The notes beneath the pieces were generated by a model that was given only the letters and a program-made list of their open reading frames with translations, was not told where the DNA came from and did no database searches. This document shows positions 33,862 through 44,993 of a DNA stretch of 64,000 nucleotides, one piece after another (the first letter of the stretch is position 1; every line of letters starts with the position of its first letter). A program made the translations under genes and the position numbers. Source of the DNA: Macrostomum hystrix (taxonomy: Eukaryota > Platyhelminthes > Macrostomidae); contig CATNEN010000041.1 of assembly GCA_950097015.1 (NCBI GenBank), positions 3,374,501 through 3,438,500 of the forward strand, read 5' to 3'.

Positions 33862-34880
33862 GGTAACCAACTGGTAAGGATGGCAGGGCGGGGCGCCAAG
33901 GGCGGCTTGGTAAAATAACGCTTGTCTGAGGGAAAGTGAAATGAAGACCAGTAAGGTTTTCGCCAATCAAAAAAGAACAAAAATCGAAAAACTGTTGATC
34001 CTAGTTCGCTTAGAAATGTAGTCTGAATATACATAACTTTAATGTTTATGCTGGCAACATCACAGGGCACACAGCAAATAGTGACATGTGCGTTGCAAAA
34101 ATAAATTGCTGGGTAATTCCCATGGACTTATTACAATTAAAAAAACTGAACAATTCCTACTATCTGGATAACTACTTGTACGAGTACTTTGTAACTTCTA
34201 TGAACTATTTTTTTAGTTGATATTATCTGTGTAAATATTATTATTGCATTATTTGGACAGTTAAGGTGTAAAAACTAGTGACACATTGTGTTTTGTTGTT
34301 AAAATATCTGCACTAAATTGTTGAATTGAAGTTATTTTTTCTATAAGTTATTACAATAATCACTAACCTGGTGTCATATACTCGTAAAGATAGTAATGAT
34401 TAAAATGCATGCCATAATAGTTATTTGTGGTTTTCTATAAAATACTGTAGCAGAGTGAAGCCAAACTACAGATACTAGAACAAACTAGATGTCACTGTCA
34501 ATATAACTGATGAAAAAAACAGTGGCTACTTTTTCAGTAGACCCTTCAGGCATGTTTTACAAATATATTTTGCTAACAAAAATTTGCTTCCATCCTTGCA
34601 TATTGGTTAAGGGTCTCTCATGTTGCTTGGTGTGAGCTTGATTTTCAGACAGTGTCAGAGATACTATTTTCTTTGGTACAAGAAAAGTAATTTATAAGCC
34701 CATAACCGCTAACCTTGAATTTGACACTCTCCCTAACTATATCTTTGAATTATAGTTAGTTATAGTTATAGTTAGTCTTTGTCAAATTCAAGGAGGTTGC
34801 TAACAATTTCAACAAATTGTACAATGATACCAAATATACTAAAAGCCTATTTGATCATAAAACTGCTAGGTGCCAGAGTG
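33862..34880. other. Upstream region of the ZYG11-like gene and AT-rich spacer
   Basis: Contains the 5' flank of the minus-strand gene and AT-rich DNA. An imperfect inverted repeat occupies 34713-34793, with arms CCTTGAATTTGACA and CTAACTATA and their complements. No gene recognised. Confidence 0.5.
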
Positions 34881-34884
34881 TTGC

Positions 34885-36045
34885 TTGTGCACTCTGGATA
34901 ACAGACCAATTGTTGAATTGTTGGTGAGAATGCGGTTACTGCTGCCATTTGGTCCTCGGCCACCTCTAAGGCCATTGGACTAGATGCCCCTGCCCTATCA
35001 TGTTTAAGCACCATGGACCCAAAGGCTTAGCCTAGTTTTCTGTTGCCTGCTGAAACTCTGTATGAGGAGTAAAGTCTTTCCAGCGACACGGACCACAACT
35101 AAGGTGGTCCCTCTCCTCAAACTGGGCAAAGAAGCCACCCTTGGGTCCTCATATGTGCCTATCTATATCCTTTCTCCAGCAATTAAAATTTTAGAGAAGT
35201 GTATGCCCCCAGCATTTCAAGCCCCACTAAAATTCCTCCATGACAGCATGGCTTCAGACCAGGCTAATTGACGACCACCACTCTTTTTGGTCTCAGTAAT
35301 TCCATAAGCAATAGGCTAAACCAATCTAAACCTGCTTAGCACACCTTGGTTGTTGCTCTTGACCTTCAAATGACCTTCAATAGGGTGAATCATGCACAGC
35401 CTGCTGTGCAATATGCTTCTCAACATGAATCTGCCTAGAGCCCAGTTCACTTCAAGCATGCATATCTTAGTGGGCAGTCCATACACATTGAGTTGAAAAT
35501 TCCAGGTCCAGATGGGCGCAAGGGCGAATGCTCTTTCCTTTACTCTTTATCTTCTATATGTCAGAAATGCCCAGCCTACTTCTGAATCTCTATGTCGCTC
35601 AATATATAGATGACATTACTATAGGTGCTTGGGCTTCCATCAGCTAGCCTGATTGGCCTGTATCTAACAAGCCCACTGGTAGCACTTGAGTCCAACCCTG
35701 GATCCTTTGGCATTACCCACAGTTGACAATGGCTGCGCCAGCCTTGCCACACTGGCTAAAATTTCAACATTCTACAATGGATCCTGGGCCATGCAGACAT
35801 CCTTACCCCACAACATTTCTGTTCCATTAGAGCAAGCAAACAAGCTCATTCCAATTTTCTAACTTGTAGGCTTCAAATTTTGTTATCTACCATAACTGTC
35901 TAGATTGCTAGCATGAGACCTATGGCACAACTGTCACTAGCCATGAGCTTGCTGACCCCTAAGCCAACAAAAGACCTCTTGTGGCAGCAAGAGCAGCTCA
36001 TCTGTCAACTGCTGCCCTGCTCTGTGGGGCTGCTCTGCCATATAT
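34885..36045 (+). pseudogene. CR1/Jockey-like reverse transcriptase remnant
   Basis: RT blocks appear in several plus-strand frames. A VVPLLKLGKEA..SYVPIYILSPAIKILEK segment is at 35100-35200. A DLQMTFNRVNH-like block is near 35365-35395 and a catalytic box YIDDITIGAW near 35601-35630. Multiple frameshifts and stops. Neither end of the element is recognisable. It is a different family from the LINE at 36.3 kb. Confidence 0.7.
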
Positions 36046-36610
36046 GAAGAAGAATAAGAATATATATATATTACTAAAAACCTAAAAACCCTAAAAACCC
36101 TAAATATGCATAAAAATAGGCATCCCTAAAAACCTTTATAGACAGGTTTATGAACCTACTAAAATAGTAACTTTTTTGTAGGAATAAAGTTAAAAAGCCT
36201 ATATCAATAGCTATATTCCAACTGTAATTCCTAGGCCTAATGTAGGCCTTTTTTGTAGGAATAAAGTTAAAAAGCCTGTATCAATAGCTATATTCCAACT
36301 GTAATTCCTGGGCCTAATGTAGGCCTTTTTTGTAGGAATAAATGCTTGCACCAGCGGGACACAGCGCCTGTGAGGTATGAGTCAGTCCAGGCCCACGGGC
36401 TAAGGTCTGCAATGCCTCACACCTGTAGTCGCTTTTTGAGCAGGCTTGGCAGGAGGATGCCCTGTGCCTTCGGGTGCAGGAACCCCTCCACGCTGTCCCG
36501 TCAGCTGACCCATGGGTACACGTCCCGCGAGTGTTCAAGGCTGACCCTAGGGCAGCCGGACAGAATGGGCAACAGCGATGGATGACCCATCCAGGGCCTC
36601 TGGCCAAACT

Positions 36611-37085
36611 GGGTACCTCTAGCCCCGGCTGGAGGGAAAGGTGTCACCCTTTGACCTTAACAGGGTATGCGGCCAGTCCGCAACGTTCGTGCACCTGTGT
36701 GTGATCAGGTACCTCTGGCTACGGCTCTGAGGGAAAGGTGTCACCCTTTGACCTCTAACAGAGTATGCGGCCAGTCCGCAGCGTTCGTGCACCTGTGCGT
36801 GATCAGGTACCTCTGGCTATGGCTCTGAGGAAAAGGTGTCACCCTTTGACCTTTAAACAGGGTATGCGGCCAGTCCGCAGCGTTTGTGCACCTGTGCATG
36901 ATCAGGTACCTCTGGTTTCGGCTCTGAGGAAAGGGTGTCACCCTTTGACCTTAACAGGGTATGCGGCCAGTCCGCAGCATTCGTTTACCTGTGCATGATC
37001 AGGTTCCTCGGGCTACAGCTCTGAGGGAAAGGTGCCACCCTTTGGCCTTACAGGGTACGCAGCCAGTCTGCGGGCCCGGCACTGC
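36611..37085 (+). promoter_or_regulatory. Five 96-99-bp monomers in the LINE 5' UTR
   Basis: Units start GGTACCTCTGGCT at about 36612, 36708, 36806, 36905 and 37002, spaced 96, 98, 99 and 97 bp. Each holds GGTGTCACCCTTTGACC and GCGGCCAGTCCGCA. Tandem promoter monomers in a LINE 5' UTR are known from other families (for example mouse L1). A promoter role here is inferred. The inverted copy at 22.8 kb keeps only the last monomer. Confidence 0.75.
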
Positions 37086-37206
37086 CTTTTTGTGCTCTCT
37101 AATGCCTAAGGTCTCACCGCCCCGAGGGGCTGGGAGGTCCGGGGAGTAAACCGGCCTTTAGCGGTCATTCATTCCTTTTTTTGCTTTCCAGCGACTTCTC
37201 CAAGTT

Positions 37207-38092
37207 ATGACTGACAATAACTTAAATAATACGATGGAGATCAAGGAGGCACCCACGCCTCGCGAAGGGCCCTCCCCGGACGACATCACGAACACCGCAG
37301 GACCAATCTACACAGGACCTGCCCCATCCAGCATTGGGCCCAACGAGCCGCCTAACGCCAAGCTGAGCAGCACGTCCGGCGCTGCCCGCCGCAGATGCCT
37401 CAAAGCAAAGCTGCAGGCCGCGGGCGCCTTCGACGCTTCAAACTCCAGGCCTAGGCCGAAGGAGGCCCAGCCGACCGAGGCGGCCGAGGCGGGAGGCCCC
37501 CGGCCCACCTGTCCAACCCCTGAGGAAGGAAGGGCACCCGAAGCCAGTGAAGGGTACCCCATGCCGGCCTCCCACGCTGCTGCGGACCCTCAGCCCGATG
37601 CCAGTGTAGCCCAGCCAGCCAGGGCGGCGGGCGCGGAAGGCCCTAGGCCTCCACGCCACGCTGCCCTGGAGGGTGGGGCCTCTGGCACCGCGACTGGGGG
37701 AAATCGCAACCTCGCCGGTAGCAACCGGCCCACTTTCGCCGCCATCGCAGAGGCAACTGACTGCTGACCAGCTGAAGCAAGCAAGCCGCGTCATCGATGG
37801 GCTTCTGTGGAAGCAAACCCTGAAGGGCACGCCTCTGGCTATAAAAACCCATGCCACGCGGGACTTGTGCCTGCTCATCTGGCCCAGCGATGCCGATTCA
37901 GGCCGGCTACTTCTTGAGATGCTGCCTGAACAGAGCTGGGAAGCCAATATGGCCTTCCACCAAGAGGACGAGCCACCCCAGACGAAGAGGCACTGCATCT
38001 TTGTCCCGGCGGCCAGCGTCGTCACCTCATCAGAAGAGTTGCGGAATGGACTGCTTGCAGAATCCCCTCAGAAACCGGAGGACCATCAATGA
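37207..38092 (+). pseudogene. LINE ORF1 (gag-like), frameshifted and truncated
   Basis: Starts MTDNNLNNTMEIKEAP at 37207. The first 185 residues are rich in Pro, Ala and Glu and probably disordered, with stretches such as AARRRCLKAK. The frame closes at 37767. Coding similarity continues in another frame from about 37745 (TADQLKQASRVIDGLLWKQ) to about 38060. There a deletion of about 715 bp, seen by comparison with the 23-kb copy, removes the C-terminal part of ORF1 and joins directly to the ORF2 leader. The product would not be a full Gag-like protein. Confidence 0.8.
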
Positions 38093-41000
38093 TTGAAAAT
38101 CTTTGCTGCCTCCAAATAAACACTCAGCACTGCGTGGCGGCATCGGTTAACCTGATGCGCACGCTGAGTGCACGCTCCCGAGCCTCATTTTTGTTCAGGA
38201 GCCATGGCTTTCCAAAGGTAAGTCTACAAATGTACCTTCGGGATTTGACTGTTTTTGCATGGCGGATACCCCTCGCCCCAGATCGCTGATCTGGGCTGCA
38301 AATTCTCGAAAAGCGTGGATGAGACCCGACCTTTCCACCGGGGACATCTGCGTGATCCAAACACTGCACCTTGTGCAGCGAAAATCTACTCTGGTGGCTC
38401 TGAAAGCTTCTTGCTTTCGTCGGCGGCACAAACCTTAACTTCTGCAATGCTGGAAGCACCCCTACTTTCGACAATGGCCGCTGGTCGGAGGTACTCGACG
38501 TCACCCTCGCCTCCCTGGGCGTCCTCGCCAGGATATCCGGATGAAGAGTGTGGGGAGAAGAGGAGTCCCTCTCAGACCATCGTTTTATCCGCTTCGAGGT
38601 TGCTAGTGCTACCCCGAAGAAAACTATCACCTGGAGCAGGAACGTCCAAAACACCGACTGGACCAGGTTTGGCCTTGAGCTGAGCAGGGGCCTGCGTAAT
38701 TTCGGCACTCCGGGTGACATCACAAACTGCGACATTGTTGACGAAATAGCCTCCAAGCTTGGAGGCACGGTCATTGATGCCTATGAGGCGGCCTGTCCCC
38801 TCAAAGCCTATAAAGGCAAGAAATCTGCCCCCTGGTGGAACCCCGAGCTCGGAATCCTGAGAAAACGAGCCAAGGCTCTGCAGAGGAGATTTCTAAAAAC
38901 CAGGACCCCTGAAGACAGAGAAGCCTATGTTCATGCCAGCCATGAGTTCAAGGGCCAGGTCAGAAGGGCAAAAGTGGCAAAATGGCGCCAATACTGCGAA
39001 GGGCTTGAGGGCTCCCGCCCCACTGCCCGAGTGGTAAAAGCGCTCACTCAAGACCGCTTCTCCAAACTATCCGTGGTTAAGAGACCTGATGGGTCAACCA
39101 CAGATACACCAGAAGAGACGCTCCAGTTAATGCTCGGGCATTTCTTCCCCAGCAACCTGACAGCGCAGGGCCAGCCAGACCACACTGTGGGCGGGCAAGG
39201 CCTAGCAAAGTCTCTCGTCACCAAAGACCGCATCATACGAGCAGCAAAGTCCTTCAATCCGTACAAAGCTCCGGGTCCAGACGGCATTTACCCGGTGTTC
39301 CTACACGAGGCAGTAAAAAACCCCTGCTTCCTGGACATTTTCTGTCAGCTTCTGCGGGCCTGCGTGGAGCTGGGCTACGTACCAGCAACTTGGAGGGAGG
39401 CCCGCGTGGTCTTCCTTCCCAAGCCCACAAAAGACGACTATCAATCAGTCAAGGCCTATCGTCCTATCAGCCTGACTTCCTCCTTTCTGAAGCTGCTTGA
39501 GAGACTGGTGCTCTGGCGCCTCCTCTCTGTGGAACTCAAGCACTTCCCTCTCTCTCAGAACCAGCATGCTTTTAGGGCTGGCAGGTCCACTGAGAGCACC
39601 CTCCACTCCATTGTGGAAAAGCTGGAAAGGGCTGTGCTGGGTAACAGCTTCGCCCTCTCCGTTTTCCTCGACATCGAGGGGGCCTTCGACAACGTCCATT
39701 TCGAAGCGTTTCGCAGAGCCCTTGAATCTAGGGCCACGCACCCCCACCTTGTCCGCTGGATTATGTACATGATCCAGCACCGCTCTGTGGTGGCTAACCT
39801 CAATGGACACTCGCTTTCTGCACCAGTCCAGAAAGGGAGCCCTCAGGGCGGGGTTCTTACTCCTCTCCTTTGGAACCTTGTCATGGATGAGCTGCTTGAG
39901 GATGCTCAGCCAGATCCGGTCCAAAAAGTGGGATACGCTGACGATGTGACCGCCACCTGCGCGGGACCTTCAGTGGACACCATTAGAGACCTCATCCAGA
40001 GTTTCATCAACAGAGCAGTAAGCTGGGCGACCCGCTGCGGGCTCAGACTCTCCGAGTCCAAGACCGTGGCGATCATGTTTACCAGCAAGCTGCGTTGGAC
40101 CATGAAACCCCTCACTCTCTACGGCAAGGACATCGCCATGAGCAAGCAAACTCGTTGCCTTGGTTTGATCTTGGACCATAGGCTAAACTGGAGTCACCAC
40201 CTCCGTTTCAAAACCAAGAGGGCCCTGGCGATACTGGCGCAAGTCAGGCGAGCCGTTGGCACCACTTGGGGCCTCACCCCCCAGAAGCTCTGGTGGATCT
40301 ACACAACGATCATCAGACCCTCGATCTCGTACGCCAGCCTCATATGGGCTAGCGCCACGAGTACCCAGGGAAACCTGGATGCGCTTTACAGGGTGCAGGG
40401 CAGAGCCTGTCGCCTCACCCTCCACTCCCTTCGAAGGCATGAACGCCTTCCTGGGAGCCACTCCTTTGGACATCTTCGTCAAGGGAGAGGCCGCGAAGAC
40501 CACCAGGCACCTTATGGATGCCGGCGTGACGTTCAAATTCTCGAGGGCCTTCAAAAAGTGCTCTCTCACTCCCCACTCCGATCTGTGCCTCAAGATTCTG
40601 GGCGAGTGCGAAGGGCTCCACATCCTCTCCAATGCTATACCCGCCACTCTGACCCTGAGCCACAGGTACAAGGTCGAAATTCAGCCTCGCCAGGAGGCAA
40701 ACGACAGCTGGACCGACTCTGAAATCCACTGTTATACCGACGGCTCCCTCATGAACGGAATCTCAGGATTCGGAGCCTGTATCTACAAGGGAGGAGAGGT
40801 TGTCTGGACTCACTCCCAGCACACGGGGAAAAACTCCAGCATTTTTCAGAACGAGATGCTCGCCATCAGTTCATGTGCAGCAGAGATGCACCAGAGGGGG
40901 CTCACTGACCGGAAGATCTTTTTCCACTCCGACAGTCAAGCCGCCCTCCGGGCCCTCGACCGAAGCACCACCTGCTCTAAGACCACCTTGGACTGCAACA

Positions 41001-41623
41001 CCCAGCTTAACGAGTTGGCGCGGGCCAATGAGGTCAAGCTCAAATGGATCCCAGGTCACGCTGGCTTCCCAGGGAATGAGATGGCGGACCAGCTCGCAAA
41101 AGCTGGAGCAGCCAGCACCCTGGCTGGGCCAGAACCTGGCGCTCCTAACCCCGCCACTGTGACCAACATCAAGCTGAAATGCTGGATGGAGGCACAGCAC
41201 CTGGACAGATGGACCAAGACCCAAAACTGCAAGCAGTCCAGGGCAGCGGTACCATGTCCGTCTCACCGCCTGCGCAAAGCCCTCCTAAGGCTGAACCGCA
41301 GAGATCTCCACGCAGTCAGCATGGCCCTCTCAGGGCATGGCTGTTTCTCTTGACACCGCTTTCTCCAGGGCCAGCTCCTGGAGGACAAATGCACATTCTA
41401 TAGCTCGGGCAGTGAAAACACCGAACACTTTAAATGCCACTGCCCAGTTTTCACCAGGGCAAGGCTTGAACACCTTGGGCCAAACCCAACTCTCTCTGAT
41501 GCTTGCAGGCCCGAGAGCATCCCTCAGCTTGCCCGGTACCTCCGGGATATGGGGCGAGCCAACGTCTTTCCCACTGACAGTGCGGAGGACCATGTTGCTG
41601 GCGAGTCCGACGGGCCACCCTGA
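38089..41623 (+). pseudogene. LINE ORF2: endonuclease (deleted), reverse transcriptase, RNase H
   Basis: Begins MIENLCCLQINTQHC at 38089. The endonuclease has lost about 175 bp including the catalytic GDVNAHH block, though SDHRFIRFEV is present at 38569. The RT (38548-about 40430) is open with motifs NPYKAPGPDG, RPISLTSSFLKLLERL, QHAFRAGRS, FLDIEGAFDNV, KGSPQGGVLTPLLWN and the catalytic YADD (39932-39943). A frame change near 40435 precedes RNase H, whose four acidic residues are visible in YTDGS, NEMLA, SDSQAA and NEMAD. An in-frame TGA at 41351 interrupts the C-terminus. The 22-kb copy has an arginine codon there. The Cys/His tail (EDKC..HFKCHC) and natural stop at 41621 follow. The RT and RNase H are well preserved but the endonuclease cannot work. 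Confidence 0.9.
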
Positions 41624-41940
41624 GCAACACCACCTCTCCTGAGGTCGTCTGGTTTACCAGGGGTTAGCGGAATGGGCGGTCCCCTCCGCCTCCTCGCTGC
41701 GTCCGTCGGTACGGAGCACCCTGCAGATAAGTCAAGTGTAGGAATAAATTAAAAAAGCCTGTATCAATAGCTATATTCCAACTGTAATTCCTGGGCCTAA
41801 TGTAGGCCTTTTTTGTAGTAGGCCCAGGAATTACAGTTGGAATATAGCTATTGATACAGGCTTTTTAACTTTATTCCTACAAAAAAGTTACTATTTTAGT
41901 AGGTTCATAAACCTCTGTCTATAAAGGTTTTTAGGGATGC

Positions 41941-43150
41941 TCAATTAAAAAAAAGAAGACCTTTGTTGTTCTATCTCCAACTATATTCTATGGAATAGCT
42001 TTGGGCTTCTTGAAATTTAATACAAAAGTAGATCCAGTTTTAGTTTTAGTTTTTGTTTTAGTATGTCTATAAATGTTTTTAGGGATACTGAGTTAAAAAA
42101 ATTAAACCATTTTGTTCCATCTACAACCACTTTCTTTGGAATGGCTTACCTATCACAGTCACAGGATGACCACACGAAATGGTACATAAGGTATTTGGAA
42201 TTTTAGAAGAATTTTTGATTGGGTGTTATTTTTATATGAGAATGGCAAATAAATAGGATTATTGGATTAATGACAAATAATAGGATCCAACAATAGAAAA
42301 ATAAAACATCTGATAAAAGATCTGATAAATTCAAAACCTCTAGAGGTTAAAAACAAAATTGGTTTAAGTAGCTGCGCGTACGGTGTACATAACCAGTCCA
42401 AATATTTGCATATTACCAGTGCCACATTGTGTCTGTTTATATGCATACATTGTATGTATACAAATACATACAACCTGGATTATCAGGATTCAGAATCAGC
42501 AACGGCGCTTATTATCACCGAATCTGTTTCCTAGAAAGAAAAACAAGTGTATGCAGCAAAACTATTAATTAGCTGGTGTTAAAAAATGATGATAGTCGAT
42601 AGATGATAATGTGACTAAATAATTTGCTTTATATTTGTGTTTCTTGTGTACTCTATTATTACCTGCATGGTGGAAAGGTGCTCCATTGAATGAGTGCAAA
42701 TTGTTAAAATCGAATGACTCTTTTCCATGCTGCGACGAATTTTTGCCATAGACAGGACTAAAAAAACGCGACATGTTAAAATCAAGTGCAATTTGCTGAA
42801 AATACATGTCTTTTGTTGAAATCAAATGCGAGTTTGCCGAATTTGGATGCTGGTCTGACTGACTAAAAATAGACTGATGAATTTAATTGCAGCTTGCTGT
42901 AATTTAATGAGCGTTAATTGGTTAACATTGAACGAAAAAGTGTACATTGATAGGTTGTGCACTGACCCTATTGTAAATTTAATGCTAAGTTGTCTAGATG
43001 GTTTTACTATAGACAGCGCTCAAAAACAATCGTGGCTCTCGCCTCTCGATGCAATTGAGCGTGGTCTAACTCTGAAGCCCTAGAGAAAATATAGTTTTAT
43101 TGAGCAAGCCTGGGACAATCGTGCATTGTATTAATGTATGACACACAGGT
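41941..43150. other. AT-rich intergenic DNA
   Basis: No gene recognised. It contains a lone foldback terminus (about 42064-42104, GTCTATAAATGTTTTTAGGG). The 5' flank of the Crypton lies at its right end. Confidence 0.5.
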
Positions 43151-43156
43151 AAATAC

Positions 43157-43185
43157 GTATAAGTTATTTCCGTTTATTTATTTCT
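43157..43185. repeat. 29-bp inverted repeat, left copy
   Basis: These 29 bases (starting GTATAAGTTATTTCC) recur perfectly in reverse complement at 49031-49059. The two copies bracket the Crypton and P-element genes. Similarity stops at both ends of the 29 bp, so these are probably fragments of one repeat family or remains of transposon ends. Confidence 0.8.
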
Positions 43186-43411
43186 TTGGTCTGAATAATT
43201 TATATTATAAAAAATATATTTATACCCCGTTCAGCAGATTGCTCGATCACTGGGGGTGTAGGGCGAAGCCCCCACATTCTAACCATAGACGAAGTAAAAT
43301 TAAAACAGCTTGGGTACAGTTACTAAAAAGAGAAGCGAAGCTTCCAGAGGAAGAAATCTCAACTAAATCTCTTATTTATAAAAAACAGCGAAATTCCGAG
43401 CTATTTTCAAC

Positions 43412-44788
43412 ATGAGTGACAATGAAGACATGAGCTTCGGTTTTGAACGTATTAGTCTTGCTGAAGTCCAAGCTGTTCTGGATCACTTGTCAAATGCTCC
43501 TCTGGCAACCGACTACAACGAAGATGAGCAAAGACTCAATGAAATGATTGCGTCTGTTGTGCCGGAAGCGACAAAGAAGAAGTGCAATTGGATGGTAGAG
43601 GTCTTTCGATCATGGCATGAAGACAAGAAGACTCAATGGGCTAAGTCAGAACGTGGACCGATTTTAATGGTGTTGGCCGACCTATCCGAGATGAGCAAGC
43701 CTGATCTCAACTACGCTTTGAAGTTGTTTATTTTAGAGATACGAAATAAGCGTGGTGATCGCTATGCTGCTTCTACTTTGAAGGACTTCTTCAGCATGCT
43801 GCAATACTGTTTGTTAAACGAGTGTGGAAAGCCATGGAGCCTCTGGACGGATATGGATTTTAATGAATGCCGGCGTGCGCTTGATGCTTCAATGAAGCTG
43901 AGTACCCGTGAGGGAAAGGGCAGTGGATTGCGACGTGCAGGACCTGTTCTACCTAGCATCGAGGAGATGCTCTGGTCTGAAGGTATGCTTGGTATAAGTG
44001 AGAGCCCACGACAACTGCTGAGTGCCGTGATTTGGGGTCTCGGAAAACATTTTGCACTACGCGGGGGTTCCGAGTTGCGAGACCTACAGTACAATCGACA
44101 GATCCGGCTAGAAACCGTTGGTGAAGAGGTCTGCTTAGTTTACAGGGACAACACTGGATCGAAGACCAACCAGGGTGGTTTGAAGAGCCTTCGAAGAGAA
44201 CCGAAGATCGTTAGAGCCTTCCACACCGAAGACGATTCTAAGTGCATCGTCTGTCTGTATACCGAGTACGTTTCGCGTTGGCCGAGCGAATGTTGCGAGG
44301 CTCTTTTCTTGTCATGCAACAGGCAATGGAAACCCGATGGTCGCTCGGAATGGTTTACAAGGACTCCGATTGGACGGCATACGTTGGCCGAAACTGTGAA
44401 GTCGCTTGTGACGAAGGTGGCTCCGGACGACACTACTCGCTACACTAACCAGTCGTTGCGCAAAACCTGCGCGACTGTTTTACACGATGCTGGTGTACCG
44501 CGCCAGGATATCGCACGGCACACGGGCAATAGTAGCTCTGCTCTAGAACGATACATCGATGTTTCGATGACTCAGCAGAAGCGCTTCAGTACCATTCTGT
44601 CCCGTTCTGTCCAGGTGAAGGAAGGCGAAGAGACGCGGTGCGTGACCACTGCTAGCACCTCTGCGGTGGTGGGATCTGGAGACGTCGAGAGGCATCAAGA
44701 GGGGCCTGCTAATATACAGCCACTAGCGAAGAAGATGCGTGTGGAGTTGTGCGGTGAGACGAATCGTGTAGTTGTCTACTTTGATTGA
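43412..44788 (+). CDS. Crypton-type tyrosine recombinase, intact
   Basis: A 458-residue single-exon protein with start context AACATGA. Residues about 60-160 form a SAM-like core-binding domain. The rest is the DUF3504/Crypton catalytic domain. A first-arginine candidate lies in FALRGGSELRDLQ, and a lysine in the SKTNQGGL turn. The second box TNQSLRKTCATVLHDAG carries the second arginine, with Asn where many relatives have His. The RHTGNSSSALERYID box supplies the nucleophilic Tyr. A basic tail follows. Cryptons move by recombination through a circular DNA form without TIRs, and domesticated relatives in vertebrates include KCTD1 and QRICH1. No inactivating change is visible. Whether it is a mobile element or a host gene cannot be decided from one copy. 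Confidence 0.85.
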   Translation: MSDNEDMSFGFERISLAEVQAVLDHLSNAPLATDYNEDEQRLNEMIASVVPEATKKKCNWMVEVFRSWHEDKKTQWAKSERGPILMVLADLSEMSKPDLNYALKLFILEIRNKRGDRYAASTLKDFFSMLQYCLLNECGKPWSLWTDMDFNECRRALDASMKLSTREGKGSGLRRAGPVLPSIEEMLWSEGMLGISESPRQLLSAVIWGLGKHFALRGGSELRDLQYNRQIRLETVGEEVCLVYRDNTGSKTNQGGLKSLRREPKIVRAFHTEDDSKCIVCLYTEYVSRWPSECCEALFLSCNRQWKPDGRSEWFTRTPIGRHTLAETVKSLVTKVAPDDTTRYTNQSLRKTCATVLHDAGVPRQDIARHTGNSSSALERYIDVSMTQQKRFSTILSRSVQVKEGEETRCVTTASTSAVVGSGDVERHQEGPANIQPLAKKMRVELCGETNRVVVYFD

Positions 44789-44987
44789 GCTGCTTTGTTA
44801 TGAAACATTCACTAACTTTAAACGGAAAAGTTTGTGTTATTTATTTGTTCATAACATTGTAATCTGTTGTCTACAATATTATTATTATAAACATAGACAA
44901 AATAGAAAAAAAATCGCTATTCGTGCGTCTAATTTATTTGGATCGGGCAAGGACTTCTATATAATAGCATCTGGACTGGAAACGAGA

Positions 44988-44993
44988 AATAAA
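44988..44993 (+). terminator. Candidate poly(A) signal after the Crypton gene
   Basis: AATAAA lies 200 bp beyond the recombinase stop codon in AT-rich sequence. Position alone supports the call. Confidence 0.35.

Larger units (their letters stand above)
36344..41736 (+). mobile_element. APE-RT-RNase H LINE with 13-bp target duplication
   Basis: Target duplication TGTAGGAATAAAT is at 36331-36343 and 41737-41749. The 5.4-kb element has a 5' UTR with five 97-bp monomers, a proline/alanine-rich ORF1, an ORF2 with endonuclease, RT and RNase H, and a 3' end GATAAGTCAAG without a poly(A) tail. The order endonuclease, RT, RNase H places it in the I/R1/Nimb-like part of the non-LTR tree. The exact clade needs a tree. 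Internal deletions and frame changes make it non-autonomous. The sister copy lies at 22.2-24.8 kb. Confidence 0.92.
36120..41940. mobile_element. Foldback (inverted-repeat) element interrupted by a LINE
   Basis: The left part starts GCATCCCTAAAAACC at 36120. 77-bp tandem units (TGTAGGAATAAAG... at 36177, 36254 and 36331) follow. The third is broken by the LINE and resumes at 41737. The right part is the reverse complement, ending TTTTTAGGGATGC at 41940. Next to the axis, 41738-41799 and 41819-41880 form 62-bp arms with a 19-nt loop. The element has no coding capacity of its own and is presumably non-autonomous. An extra diverged terminus lies at about 42064-42104. Confidence 0.85.
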
